Assembly (NCBI GenBank): GCA_903910555.1
Contig: CAIVZZ010000008.1
Coordinates: 1 to 64,000 of the forward strand
Direction: 5' to 3'
From: an uncultured Gemmatimonadota bacterium
GTDB lineage: Bacteria; Gemmatimonadota; Gemmatimonadetes; Gemmatimonadales; Gemmatimonadaceae
Length of the DNA stretch: 64,000 nucleotides
This document shows, one piece after another, positions 10,594 to 19,348 of the stretch (position 1 is its first letter; every line of letters begins with the position of its first letter). The translations under genes were made by a program, and so were the position numbers. The notes below the pieces were generated by a model. The model was not told where the DNA came from, made no database searches, and saw nothing but the letters and a program-made list of their open reading frames with translations.

Positions 10594-11232
10594 ATGCGCC
10601 TCTCAAAGCTCCTCGCTCTCTCGCTCTTCACTGCCGCGCCACTTGCTGCGCAGGCTTACAACTATCCCGGCCTCCAAACTCCGCGAATTGTCGACCGCGA
10701 ATACAACTTCGCTGCTGCGAGCGCAGGGAATGCCGGCACTTCGCTGGTCTTTCAATGGCGCGAAGGACTGAGTGCTGACTGGCAGTTCTCACTCGACGGC
10801 GGAATCGCGGCGCCCAAAGTTGGCAACACGCGAGTCCTTCTCGCCGGCGGGATCGCTTGGCAGTGGATGCGCGCGACGGCAGATATGCCGTTCGATATTG
10901 CGGCGACAGGAAGCTTGGGGTTTTCGTCCGGCGACAGCTATACCGTCGTGCGCATTCCGGTCGGGATCGCTGTGGGCCATACGTTCAAACTCGACAACGG
11001 CAATGAACTCACTCCGTTCGTCCACCCGAGGCTGTCGTTTGACCACTGCAGCGCGTGTGTCGGTTCGGGCACGAAACTCGACGTCGATGTCGATGTCGGA
11101 GTGAACTACGAAATCACGCCGCAAGTTGCGTTGCGCCTTGCCGCGATTCTCGGTGGCACGTCGTACGTCGGCACGGGGAATGGCATTGGGTTTTCCGTTG
11201 CGTGGACGCCGAAAGGACTGAAGAAATTTTAG
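10594..11232 (+). CDS. Putative outer-membrane beta-barrel protein
   Basis: A 212-aa protein of unknown function. It has a Sec signal peptide (MRLSKLLALSLFTAAPLAAQA) and then amphipathic beta strands with alternating residues (for example DWQFSLDGGIAAP, VRIPVGIAVGHTF, NYEITPQVALRLAAILG). It ends in Phe (KGLKKF), consistent with the aromatic C-terminal signal used by the BAM machinery. The predicted size suggests an 8-10-stranded barrel. Two Cys in FDHCSACVG may form a disulphide. The nearest named idea is a general porin-like beta-barrel; the exact role is unknown. Confidence 0.72.
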   Translation: MRLSKLLALSLFTAAPLAAQAYNYPGLQTPRIVDREYNFAAASAGNAGTSLVFQWREGLSADWQFSLDGGIAAPKVGNTRVLLAGGIAWQWMRATADMPFDIAATGSLGFSSGDSYTVVRIPVGIAVGHTFKLDNGNELTPFVHPRLSFDHCSACVGSGTKLDVDVDVGVNYEITPQVALRLAAILGGTSYVGTGNGIGFSVAWTPKGLKKF

Positions 11233-11260
11233 GGACGGGTGAAAAACAGTAGAGAGTTTT

Positions 11261-11416
11261 GACAACAAAAGGGATGCGTTAACAGGCGTTGGTATTTGGT
11301 TTCGAACTAACGGCGACGGGACAGGTCGGTGCGTGCGAAAATCGCACACTCGACCTGTCCCGTCGCCGTTAGTTCGCTACCAAGTAATTAATGACCGTTA
11401 ACACATCCCTTTTGTT
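11261..11416. repeat. Large extragenic palindrome between convergent genes
   Basis: Arms 11261-11328 and 11351-11416 pair over most of their length; strongly paired segments include ACAAAAGGGATG with CATCCCTTTTGT and AACTAACGGCGACGGGACAG with its complement. The apex is a small GTGCGTGCGAAAATCGCACAC hairpin. It lies between a plus-strand gene ending at 11232 and a minus-strand gene ending at 11444, so a bidirectional terminator is possible. Its layout resembles the 10408 element but its sequence is mostly different. Confidence 0.75.
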
Positions 11417-11443
11417 GTGATAGCTCACAGCTGCCCCCGCCAT

Positions 11444-12730
11444 TCAGCCGCTCAACAACCCCTCCACCAACGCCGCCGAGCGATCCGCCGCACCAAGTCC
11501 GTCCCGTACCAGCGCCCGCGCCCGATCCCCCGCAGCGCGCGCCGCCGTAGGATCCTGAAATAACTCGAGCAGTCGCGCAGCTATTTCCGTCGCCGAGCTC
11601 GCGCTGAACCCACCGCCGCATTCGAGAAGCAATCCCGCATCGCGGCTCGCCGTGTGTCGCGGGCCAAAGAGAACCGGCGCACCGAACGCCGCCGGCTCGA
11701 TCACCGAGTGCAAACCTGCCGAGTGAAATCCGCCGCCGACGTACGCGATGCGAGCGAGCGCGTACAAATCGCCGAGCACTCCGACTCGATCAACCAACAC
11801 GACGCACGCGGAGGCCGAGGCCGGATCGCTGAGCTTCGCGCATTTGAGTCCGTTCGCTGCGGCCCATCGTATGATCGGCTCGAGATGTGATGCTGATGGC
11901 TCGTGCGGCGCGATCACGAGTCGCACGTCGGGCATCCGTTCGTGCACGACGGCCCACGCCTCGAGCAGCGGCGTTTCGTCTGCGGGCCAACTAGAACCGG
12001 CGACAAGAGTCGGCCGATCGCTCATCAACGGTGCGGTCAACGCACGCTGCTGCTCACTCGGCTGCGCGCGCGCCCATGCTTCGTCGTAGCGGGCATCGCC
12101 GGTAACTGAGATTCGATCGCCGCGCACTCCGAGCTGCTGAAGGCGATCACCGTCTTCAAGAGATATCGCGCCGACCGCGTCGAGCGCGCGGTATGCATCG
12201 CGCAGGAGCAGCGCGCCGAGCCCGGAGCGGCGGCCTGATTCATCGGCGAGTGTGGCGGAGACCATACCGAGTTTCACTCCGCGCTGCGCGGCGATCTCGG
12301 TGAGGCGCGGCCAGACGTCGAGCTTGCTGTAGATGAGCGCCGACGGCCGCAGTGCGTCTATCGCGGCGCGCGCATCGCCCGATGAATCGAACGGCAGATA
12401 ATCGCAGAAGTCCGCGCCGATTTTTTTCGCGAACTGCTCGGCACTCGGCGAAAAAAATGTGTAGGCTATTTGTACGTCGGGGCGCTGTGCGCGGAGCCGT
12501 GCAACAACGGGCCGCGCTTGCAGTCCTTCACCAACAGATGGCGCGTGCAGCCAGACCAGCGGACGCGTGGTATCGCGGCCGTGCGCGGCGAACGCGGCGT
12601 AGCGCGCGCGAATCCTGCGGCGCGCGCGCAGTGATGAAACGATTTTTCCGTCGCCGGCCGGTGCCAGCGCCGCGGCGGCGCGTGCGGCGGCCGCGGCGGC
12701 GGCGTACGGAATGCGCAGCAGGAATTGCAT
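11444..12730 (-). CDS. waaA: 3-deoxy-D-manno-octulosonic acid (Kdo) transferase
   Basis: A 428-aa GT-B glycosyltransferase that transfers Kdo from CMP-Kdo to lipid A precursor at the cytoplasmic face of the inner membrane. The N-terminal domain holds WLHAPSVGEGLQARP, the conserved family segment with the catalytic Glu. The C-terminal domain has VAGSSWPADETPLLEAW, IAPHEPS, and the donor-site segment VGGGFHSAGLHSVIEPAAFGAPVLFGP. Length fits WaaA/KdtA. It follows a DsbA-like gene by 25 nt on the same strand. Whether one or more Kdo residues are added cannot be told. Confidence 0.93.
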   Translation of the reverse strand: MQFLLRIPYAAAAAAARAAAALAPAGDGKIVSSLRARRRIRARYAAFAAHGRDTTRPLVWLHAPSVGEGLQARPVVARLRAQRPDVQIAYTFFSPSAEQFAKKIGADFCDYLPFDSSGDARAAIDALRPSALIYSKLDVWPRLTEIAAQRGVKLGMVSATLADESGRRSGLGALLLRDAYRALDAVGAISLEDGDRLQQLGVRGDRISVTGDARYDEAWARAQPSEQQRALTAPLMSDRPTLVAGSSWPADETPLLEAWAVVHERMPDVRLVIAPHEPSASHLEPIIRWAAANGLKCAKLSDPASASACVVLVDRVGVLGDLYALARIAYVGGGFHSAGLHSVIEPAAFGAPVLFGPRHTASRDAGLLLECGGGFSASSATEIAARLLELFQDPTAARAAGDRARALVRDGLGAADRSAALVEGLLSG

Positions 12731-12755
12731 TCGCGTTGCCGAGGGCCGAGCTGCG

Positions 12756-13418
12756 CTACTTGCCCTTGGGTACTGCGGCGAGCAGCGAGTCGATCACATG
12801 GCGGAACATGGCTGGAGGCTGCGCGCCGACGAGCGTCGCGTTTCCTATATAGAACGTGGGTGTTCCGCTGACGCCCGCTTTCTGAAAGCGGACTTGGTCT
12901 GCGGCGATGAGCGGTTGCATCTGCTTGCCATCTTCACACGATTTCAGCTTGCCTGCGTCCGCACCGGAAGCGACGGCGAGCGAGTCGAGATAATGGCGCG
13001 GGTCTTTGAGTGACTTCCACGCGTTTTGCGTATCGAAGATTCTGTCGTGCGTCGGCCAGAACTTTCCCTGCACGGCGGCGCACATGGCGGTGACCGAGGC
13101 GGGGAGCGAGTTCGCGTGCAGAGGGAAATTGATAAATGCCATGCGAAGCTTTCCGGTCTCGACGTAGTTCTTCTCGATCATTTTGTACGTCGAGTCATGC
13201 CAGGCTTTGCAGAACGGGCACTGGAAATCGCTGACCATCACGAACCAGAGCGGCGCGCTGTCTTTGCCGGCGATTCGCCCGCGGTCAGCGGCGTCGGTGA
13301 CAGGGTCGCGAGTAGGGGCACTAGCCAGGGCGTCAACCCGGGCGCCGCCCGGGGTGCTGAGAGGGGCGATTGCGAGAGCGGCAGCGAGGGCGAATGGGAT
13401 CAGCGCGAGTCGTGTCAT
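12756..13418 (-). CDS. DsbA-like thiol oxidoreductase, secreted
   Basis: A 220-aa periplasmic thioredoxin-fold protein. It has an N-terminal signal peptide (MTRLALIPFALAAALAIAP). The active site is CPFC in FVMVSDFQCPFCKAWHD, followed by a DsbA-type helical insert, and the cis-Pro loop is GVSGTPTFYIG. The Thioredoxin_4/DsbA family includes disulphide oxidases and isomerases; which one applies is unknown. It probably forms a two-gene unit with waaA downstream. A possible -10 for this strand (TATAGA, complement of 13461-13466) lies 43 nt upstream of the start, with no good -35. Confidence 0.88.
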   Translation of the reverse strand: MTRLALIPFALAAALAIAPLSTPGGARVDALASAPTRDPVTDAADRGRIAGKDSAPLWFVMVSDFQCPFCKAWHDSTYKMIEKNYVETGKLRMAFINFPLHANSLPASVTAMCAAVQGKFWPTHDRIFDTQNAWKSLKDPRHYLDSLAVASGADAGKLKSCEDGKQMQPLIAADQVRFQKAGVSGTPTFYIGNATLVGAQPPAMFRHVIDSLLAAVPKGK

Positions 13419-13747
13419 TGACTGATTGACGGAGTATCGTGGCCGGGGGTGGGAGCGTCTTCTATATAATGTAGCCGTTGCTGTTGGGCCGCTTTTGCGC
13501 CAATATCGCCCAGGTCACCGCAAGATGCTCATGGGCCGGGGCCCCGGAGGTCGATACGGGGCTAGGGGTTGCGCGATTGCGTCCCATGTGGGAGAATAGG
13601 GCGTCAAGAAATTGTGACACGGGGCACCTTCCTGAGGTATTCATCGACAGGGGGCGGATCCACGTCACGGTTCCTTTCCGTGTTATCAGTTCGACTTGTG
13701 TTCGCAGTAGAAGTCCCCACCCCTTCACCTTCAGTTGAGGGAAAGAG
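13419..13747. other. Divergent intergenic region before the SusC gene
   Basis: A 329-bp gap between the divergent dsbA-like and susC-type genes. It holds a perfect 12-bp palindrome CCGGGGCCCCGG (13536-13547), a candidate susC promoter (listed separately) and a perfect TATAAT on the plus strand (13465-13470) without a suitably spaced -35. The last 20 bp contain a purine-rich ribosome site GAGGGAAAGAG ahead of the susC ATG. No convincing small gene was seen. Confidence 0.5.
13614..13643 (+). promoter_or_regulatory. Candidate susC promoter
   Basis: GTGACA (13614-13619, five of six matches to TTGACA) and TATTCA (13638-13643) are 18 bp apart. Transcription would start about 100 nt upstream of the susC start. 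The -10 match is only partial, so the call is weak. Confidence 0.3.
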
Positions 13748-16700
13748 ATGTCACAGAGTACTCGGTTGCGTAGGTGGCTGACCGTCGTACTGGCCAGCGT
13801 CGGAGTTCCGGCGATGGTGTTCGCTCAGGGCGCTACCATCACTGGTAGAATTCTGGATGACAATCAGACGCCGCTCGTCGGCGCGAATGTCACGATCGAT
13901 GCATTGAACATCTCGATCGGCTCGAACACCGCTGGCACGTACACGATCACCATCCCTGGCGCACGCGTCAGCGGACAGTCGGTTGTTCTTCGCGTCCGCG
14001 CCATCGGCTATACGCCGCAGACGCGCACCATCACGATCACGGCGGGAGCATCCACGCAGAACTTTGCGCTTGCCCCCGACATCAACAAGCTCAGCCAGGT
14101 CGTCGTCACGGGCGTGACGCAGGGCACTGAGCAGAAGATGTTGCCGTTCGTCGTGGCTCAGGTGAGCGCGAGCGACATGCCTGTGCCGAACTCCAACCCG
14201 CTTGCCGAGCTTCAGGGCAAGGTGACGGGTGCGAACATCGTGTCGGCCTCAGGCCGCCCGGGTTCGGTTCCGGCTATCGTTCTGCGTGGCCCCCAGTCGA
14301 TCAACGCTTCGGGCCGCGACCAGTCGCCGATGTTCATCGTCGACGGCGTCGAGCAGATCGCTTCGGCATCACTTTCGGACATCAACCCGAACGACATCGA
14401 TAACATCGAAGTCGTGAAGGGCGCAGCTGCTGCGTCGCTCTACGGATCGCGCGCTGGTTACGGCGTTATCTCGGTGACGACGAAGAGCGGCCGTGCAAGC
14501 GGTGAAGGCGTCCGCTTCACAACGCATGCTGAATTCGGCGTCAGCGACATCGAGCACAAGATTCCGCTCGCGACGACGACCATGATGATGATGGATCCGA
14601 CGAACACGCGCTTCTGCATCACGACGGCCGGTCAGCCGTCCTGCACGCGCACCGTCGACATCTACGCTGAAACGCTCCGCGTCAATCAGGGCGGCAGCGT
14701 CTTCGCATTGAGCCCGGCGCTGTTCACGAACGACGGCGGCATTTCCGCCAACCTCGGCGCTGTGAAGCTCCGCGGTCTGTTCCAGGACAACCCGTGGCCC
14801 ATTCAGTACGATCCCGTCGGCCAGACGATCACGAACGGCCCGTGGAGCAACATCAACGTCGACATGACGGGCAAGTTCGGAAAGGCGAACTTCTTCACGT
14901 CGCTCGGAACGTTCCGTCAGGAAGGTTCGATCGTTTACCTCGACGGATATCGCCGTAACTCGATCCGTATGAACGTGGACAACACGCTCGGCGGCAACTG
15001 GACGTTGTCGGTGCGCGCGTACTACGCCCGCGTTTCGCAGGACAACAGCAGCGGCCAGTTCTTCGACCTTACCCGTCAGCCGGCGTACGCCGACCTGACG
15101 CGTACGGACAGCTTCGGCCGTCTCTTCGTTCGTTCGAACGTTCAGGTGCAGGGCGCTGGAAATCTGAACCCGAACTATTTCGACGCGTCAAACCCGATTC
15201 GCGGCCAGAACGACCGCTTCCAGGGTAATCTTCAGGCCCGTTGGCAGCCGCTCTCGTGGCTCGACGGCGACTTCTCGATCGGCTACGATCGCACGAATGC
15301 GCTGAACAGCAACTTCTACGACAACGGCGAGCGCAGCGGTACGAGCAGCGGCACGAACTATCTCGGCTACATGGACCTGAACACGGCGTTCAGTCAGTCG
15401 TACAATGCCGCAGTGAACTGGACGGCGCGCAAGGATCTCCGCCGTGACCTGAACATGCGCTTTACGGTCCGTGGCTTGTACGAGCAGCAGGACAACAACA
15501 CGAACGACCAGAACGGCGTGAACCTCCTGGTTCCCGGCCTGTTCACGACGAGCAACCTGGTTCCGTCGGCGAGCAACTCGCTCGGTTCGTCCGTCACCTC
15601 GGTTCGTCAGCTCGGTATGTTTGCCGGCATCGACCTCGAGTACAAGGAACGCTACATCCTCAACACGCAGATCCGCCGCGACGGTTCGTCGCTGTTCGGA
15701 TCGCAGAACCAGTGGGCCAACTACGGCCGCGGTTCGTTCGCATGGCGCGCTTCGGAAGAGCCGTTCTGGCCGCTGAAGAACACGATCAACGACTTCAAGG
15801 TTCGCGCGGCAGTTGGTCAGGCCGGCAACCGTCCGAGCTTTGCGCAGCAGTACCAGACGTTCTCGATCGCGAACGGTGCGGTCAGCGCGAGCACGCTCGG
15901 CAACAACAACCTCAAGCCGGAACTTTCGACGGAAGTCGAGTTGGGCTTCGACGCAGAGATCCTGCACAAGTACGGCCTCACGGTCACGCACGCACTGGGC
16001 ATCGTGCAGAGCGAGATCCTGAGCGTTCCGCCGTCGGCATCGTCGGGCTTCTCGAACCAGTGGAAGAACGCCGGCCAGCTGCAGAACGAGACGTGGGAAG
16101 TGTCGCTCAACGTTCCGCTGATCGAGAAGCGCGACCTCCAGTACTCGGCGCGTTTCAACTTTGACCAGACGAAGAGCGAGATCACCGGTATCGCCGCTGG
16201 CATCGCGCCGTTCTACTACACGATGGTCGGCGGCTCGGCAGCAGGATCGAACTACTATGTCGCGCCGAACGTTGCGTACGGTGCGATCTACGGCAAGCAG
16301 TTCATCACGAGCTGCGCGCAGTTGCCGACGAACTTCCAGAGCCAGTGTGGTACGAGCACCAGCAACTTCCAGAAGAACCAGCAGGGCTTGGTCGTCTGGA
16401 CGGGTGGCCTGGGACTCGGCGAAGGCATCACGAAGAACGGCTGGATGGCCGTCAACGGCGCCGCAACGGCACCGTGGGGCCTCGTGGAAAGCTGGGGCAA
16501 TCCGATCGTGCTGCATGATTCGCTTGGCCATGCGGTCACGAATCAGTCGATCGGCGCTTCGCTCCCGGACTTCCGCTACTCGATCGCGCAGAACTTTACG
16601 TTCCGGAAGTTCTCGGCATACGCACTGTTCGACGCAGTCAAGGGCAACAGCGTGTGGAATGAAGGTCGCGCCTGGTCGTACGGCGACTTCATGAACGGTG

Positions 16701-17083
16701 ATGAGAGCCAGGGAGCTAACCAGACGGTCGCTACGGCGCGCCCGCTCGGCTACTTCTTCCGCGGCGGCCCGGGCGATGCCCTGGCTGGTGTCGGTGGCTT
16801 GTATGACGCGCTCGGAACGAACACGGTGTCCGTCGAGAACGCATCGTACGTCAAGCTCCGCGAAGTCAGCCTCGGTTACCGCATTGGCCGGATCGGCGGC
16901 TACGGCGACTGGACGGTCTCGCTGATCGGCCGCAATCTGCACACGTGGACCAAGTACTCGGGCTACGATCCAGAAACCGGCGCAACGGGTGGCAACAGCG
17001 GTTCGGCGGCACTCAACGCTGTCGACAGCTACGGCTTCCCGAACACGCGTAGCTTCACGTTCCAGCTTAGCTCGAGCTTCTAG
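13748..17083 (+). CDS. SusC/RagA-type TonB-dependent outer-membrane receptor
   Basis: A 1111-aa TonB-dependent transporter of the SusC/RagA family. The signal peptide ends near VFAQG. Residues about 28-110 form a CarboxypepD-reg-like domain (GATITGRILDDNQTPLVGANVTI). The plug follows, with VVVTGVTQGTEQKML, VPAIVLRGPQSI, MFIVDGVEQ and NPNDIDNIEVVKGAAAASLYGSRAGYGVISVTTK, which are hallmarks of SusC. The rest is the 22-strand barrel, ending RSFTFQLSSSF with C-terminal Phe. Together with the SusD-like protein it should import an oligosaccharide, peptide or other polymer fragment; the substrate cannot be named. The coding sequence has a strong, uniform codon bias compatible with high expression. 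Confidence 0.95.
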   Translation: MSQSTRLRRWLTVVLASVGVPAMVFAQGATITGRILDDNQTPLVGANVTIDALNISIGSNTAGTYTITIPGARVSGQSVVLRVRAIGYTPQTRTITITAGASTQNFALAPDINKLSQVVVTGVTQGTEQKMLPFVVAQVSASDMPVPNSNPLAELQGKVTGANIVSASGRPGSVPAIVLRGPQSINASGRDQSPMFIVDGVEQIASASLSDINPNDIDNIEVVKGAAAASLYGSRAGYGVISVTTKSGRASGEGVRFTTHAEFGVSDIEHKIPLATTTMMMMDPTNTRFCITTAGQPSCTRTVDIYAETLRVNQGGSVFALSPALFTNDGGISANLGAVKLRGLFQDNPWPIQYDPVGQTITNGPWSNINVDMTGKFGKANFFTSLGTFRQEGSIVYLDGYRRNSIRMNVDNTLGGNWTLSVRAYYARVSQDNSSGQFFDLTRQPAYADLTRTDSFGRLFVRSNVQVQGAGNLNPNYFDASNPIRGQNDRFQGNLQARWQPLSWLDGDFSIGYDRTNALNSNFYDNGERSGTSSGTNYLGYMDLNTAFSQSYNAAVNWTARKDLRRDLNMRFTVRGLYEQQDNNTNDQNGVNLLVPGLFTTSNLVPSASNSLGSSVTSVRQLGMFAGIDLEYKERYILNTQIRRDGSSLFGSQNQWANYGRGSFAWRASEEPFWPLKNTINDFKVRAAVGQAGNRPSFAQQYQTFSIANGAVSASTLGNNNLKPELSTEVELGFDAEILHKYGLTVTHALGIVQSEILSVPPSASSGFSNQWKNAGQLQNETWEVSLNVPLIEKRDLQYSARFNFDQTKSEITGIAAGIAPFYYTMVGGSAAGSNYYVAPNVAYGAIYGKQFITSCAQLPTNFQSQCGTSTSNFQKNQQGLVVWTGGLGLGEGITKNGWMAVNGAATAPWGLVESWGNPIVLHDSLGHAVTNQSIGASLPDFRYSIAQNFTFRKFSAYALFDAVKGNSVWNEGRAWSYGDFMNGDESQGANQTVATARPLGYFFRGGPGDALAGVGGLYDALGTNTVSVENASYVKLREVSLGYRIGRIGGYGDWTVSLIGRNLHTWTKYSGYDPETGATGGNSGSAALNAVDSYGFPNTRSFTFQLSSSF

Positions 17084-17090
17084 ATCCAGT

Positions 17091-17126
17091 GTCCTGCCGC
17101 CCGCCAAACTGGCGGGCGGCCGGGAC
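17091..17126 (+). promoter_or_regulatory. Strong hairpin between susC and susD
   Basis: GTCCTGCCGCCCGCCA (17091-17106) and TGGCGGGCGGCCGGGAC (17110-17126) form a very GC-rich stem with a 3-nt loop immediately after the susC stop. No T tract follows, so complete termination is unlikely. It could protect the 3' end of the susC message or reduce read-through to set the SusC:SusD ratio. Confidence 0.65.
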
Positions 17127-17150
17127 CACCCCCACGAGGATCCAACCACG

Positions 17151-18812
17151 ATGAAAATGAACTTTATTCGAGCAACTTCGGCTGCGACGTGCGCGGTGCT
17201 GCTGGCCGCGTGCACCGCGGGCAACGTGCTCGACGTCAAGGACTTGAACAATCCAGACGTGGCGCGAGCCTACTCGACGCCAGCCGGTGTCGAGAGCATC
17301 ATCGGCACGCTCTACCAGCAGTTCAATAACGGCTGGAACTCCAACCCGGCGGCCGGCAATATTCAGCCGGCGGCAGGGTACATGTCGTTCGAGGGCTTCA
17401 GCACGCTCGCAAACTTCTGCGGCAACTCGCGTGACGCTGTGCCGCCGAATGCGATCATCAACGATCGCGGCAACTCGTGCGATGCGGAAAATCTGTACGA
17501 CTTCGGGCAGTTCCAGAAACTGGCGCGCAACTCTGCCAATCTGGTGCAGGCCATCGACAACATCGTGGCGTCGAACAACACGACGGGCACAGCTGCGGAA
17601 GACATCCGCGACCGCTCGTTCGCGCAGTTCGTGGTCGGCATTTCGCTCGGCTACACCGCGATCATTTATGATTCGGGCGCCATTGTCACGAACAAGGTCG
17701 CCAGCAGCGCGATTCCGCCGCTTTCGGGCTATCAGGCGCTCATGACGGCGGCGCTGGCACAGATCGACTCCGCGATTGCCACTGGCGGCAGCGCGGCGGC
17801 CGCGTCGGCGTTCCCGCTTCCGGCCGCGTGGATCAACGGCAATGGTTTGACGCAGACGCAGTTCGTCCAACTGATGCACTCGTGGAAGGCGCGGCTCCGC
17901 GCGGGCGTCGCCCGCACGCCGGCCGAACGTGCCGCCGTGAGCTGGGCGAGCGTGATTGCCGATGCACAGGCAGGCATCACGTCCGACCTCGTCGTGACGG
18001 TTGGCGGTGGTTGGAACTGCAGTTTCAACTGCAGCACGATTTTCAGCGGAGGCTATCACGAGATGCCGCTGATGATCTTCGGTATGGCAGATACGTCGGG
18101 CACGTACGCGACGTACATCTCGCAGCCGATCGGTTCGCGCGACGGCTCGCAGCTGCTGATCCAGACCCCCGACCTGCGTTTCCCGCAGGGTGCGACGCGT
18201 GCCGCGCAGAACACGGACACGCCGATCGCTGGCACGACATTTACACCGGGCCGCTACTACAGCAATCGCGTTTCGTCGCTCGACGTCGCGGGTCCTGGTT
18301 ACGGCTCGTCGATGTATGATCACCGTCGCTGGCTGGCAATCTTCCGCGCCAGCGGTGTCGGTAACATGGTGCAGTTCCCGAAGGGCGAAAACGACATGCT
18401 TCAGGCCGAGGGCTTGATTTATGCCGGCAACTTTGCGGCAGCGCAGGCGCTGATCGATGCGTCGCGCTCCAAGCACGGTCTGCCGTCGATCGGTACGATC
18501 ACCAGCGCGACGCAGGTGATTCAGGGCGGCATCAACGGCTGCGTTCCGCATGTGCCGCAGCCCCCGGCGTTCACCACGGTGGCGTGCGGGAATATTCTCG
18601 AAGCAATGAAGTGGGAAAAGCGTAATGAAACGGCTTATGCCACTTACGCCGCGTGGTTCCAGGATGGACGCGGCTGGGGTGACATGCTTGCTGGTATGCC
18701 GATCCAGTGGCCGGTTCCGAACGAGGAAATGGATTCCCGTCAGGAGCCGTTCTATAACATGGGTGGCGTTGGCGGCGCGGGCTCGGCAGCCAAGGGGACG
18801 TACGGTTTCTAA
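17151..18812 (+). CDS. SusD/RagB-like outer-membrane lipoprotein
   Basis: A 553-aa surface lipoprotein expected to cap the SusC barrel and bind substrate. The start at 17151 has GAGGA upstream and gives a lipoprotein signal with lipobox LLAAC (residues about 17-21). The N-terminal segment NLNNPDVARAYST and the TPR-like helical core with a long family-typical length support SusD/RagB. The C-terminus (MKWEKRNETAYATYAAWFQDGRGWGDML) matches the family's conserved EKRNE...W.D.RRWGD pattern. A longer open frame from 16989 overlaps susC and is not the start. Confidence 0.88.
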   Translation: MKMNFIRATSAATCAVLLAACTAGNVLDVKDLNNPDVARAYSTPAGVESIIGTLYQQFNNGWNSNPAAGNIQPAAGYMSFEGFSTLANFCGNSRDAVPPNAIINDRGNSCDAENLYDFGQFQKLARNSANLVQAIDNIVASNNTTGTAAEDIRDRSFAQFVVGISLGYTAIIYDSGAIVTNKVASSAIPPLSGYQALMTAALAQIDSAIATGGSAAAASAFPLPAAWINGNGLTQTQFVQLMHSWKARLRAGVARTPAERAAVSWASVIADAQAGITSDLVVTVGGGWNCSFNCSTIFSGGYHEMPLMIFGMADTSGTYATYISQPIGSRDGSQLLIQTPDLRFPQGATRAAQNTDTPIAGTTFTPGRYYSNRVSSLDVAGPGYGSSMYDHRRWLAIFRASGVGNMVQFPKGENDMLQAEGLIYAGNFAAAQALIDASRSKHGLPSIGTITSATQVIQGGINGCVPHVPQPPAFTTVACGNILEAMKWEKRNETAYATYAAWFQDGRGWGDMLAGMPIQWPVPNEEMDSRQEPFYNMGGVGGAGSAAKGTYGF

Positions 18813-19287
18813 TCGCCGACGGACGCGCGTAGTTGGCGCGTTCCTGTCGACGCTGGCCTTATTGCTGCAGGGGTGCTACGAGACGTTGCCCCTGCAGCAG
18901 GGACCGGCACCAGCAACGGTTTCTGTCCAGCTGGTGATGAATGACAAGGGACGCCTGGCGGTTGCAGATAAGCTTGGCGGCTCGGTTGACAGGGTTGAAG
19001 GGGTGGTCACTGCCCAGAACGCGGATACGTACACGATCTCGGTCACGGACGTTTACCAGTTGAACGGTAACGCGGCCAAATGGGAACACGAGTCGGTGAC
19101 GATTTCCAAGGACGGGGTGGAGGGATACAAGATCCATCGCTTCAATCAGGCAAGAACGGTTGTTCTCGCCGCTTCAGTTACCGCTGCACTCGTACTGTTC
19201 GTGGTAACTGCTGGGATCAAGGCAACAGGGTCGTCGGCTACTTCAGGTCCGCCAGGTTCAACAGGTCAAACAGGTCCCTCGCACTAG
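18763..19287 (+). CDS. Small lipoprotein following SusD
   Basis: A hypothetical lipoprotein of about 174 aa. The lipobox LLLQGC is preceded by a basic stretch (RRRTRVVGAFLSTLALLLQGC). After the Cys comes a beta-rich domain (VSVQLVMNDKGRLAVADKLGG, VEGVVTAQNADTYTISV) and then a C-terminal hydrophobic helix (TVVLAASVTAALVLFVVTAGI). The start is uncertain: no ATG is available close to the signal, and the nearest candidates are GTG 18763 or TTG 18769, both overlapping the end of susD. It is probably cotranscribed with susC-susD and may be an accessory subunit, but nothing identifies its function. Confidence 0.65.
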   Translation: MALAARARQPRGRTVSNRRRTRVVGAFLSTLALLLQGCYETLPLQQGPAPATVSVQLVMNDKGRLAVADKLGGSVDRVEGVVTAQNADTYTISVTDVYQLNGNAAKWEHESVTISKDGVEGYKIHRFNQARTVVLAASVTAALVLFVVTAGIKATGSSATSGPPGSTGQTGPSH

Positions 19288-19348
19288 TCCGCAATCCATC
19301 GTAATGATACCCCACCATCATTTCTCTTCGGAGTCTGGAGCCACCCAG

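Noticed and set aside
11405-11418. TGTGA...TCACA as a second CRP-type site
   Set aside because: The spacer is 4 bp rather than 6 and the sequence lies at the end of the large palindrome between convergent genes, so it is not a promoter operator.
13465-13470. Perfect TATAAT as the susC promoter
   Set aside because: No -35 lies 15-19 bp upstream; the nearest TTGACG is 33 bp away. A better-spaced pair exists at 13614-13643.
15188-17251. A 687-codon open frame on the minus strand opposite susC
   Set aside because: It is antisense to the well-supported SusC gene, rich in Arg/Val as expected for a shadow frame, and has no recognisable domain.
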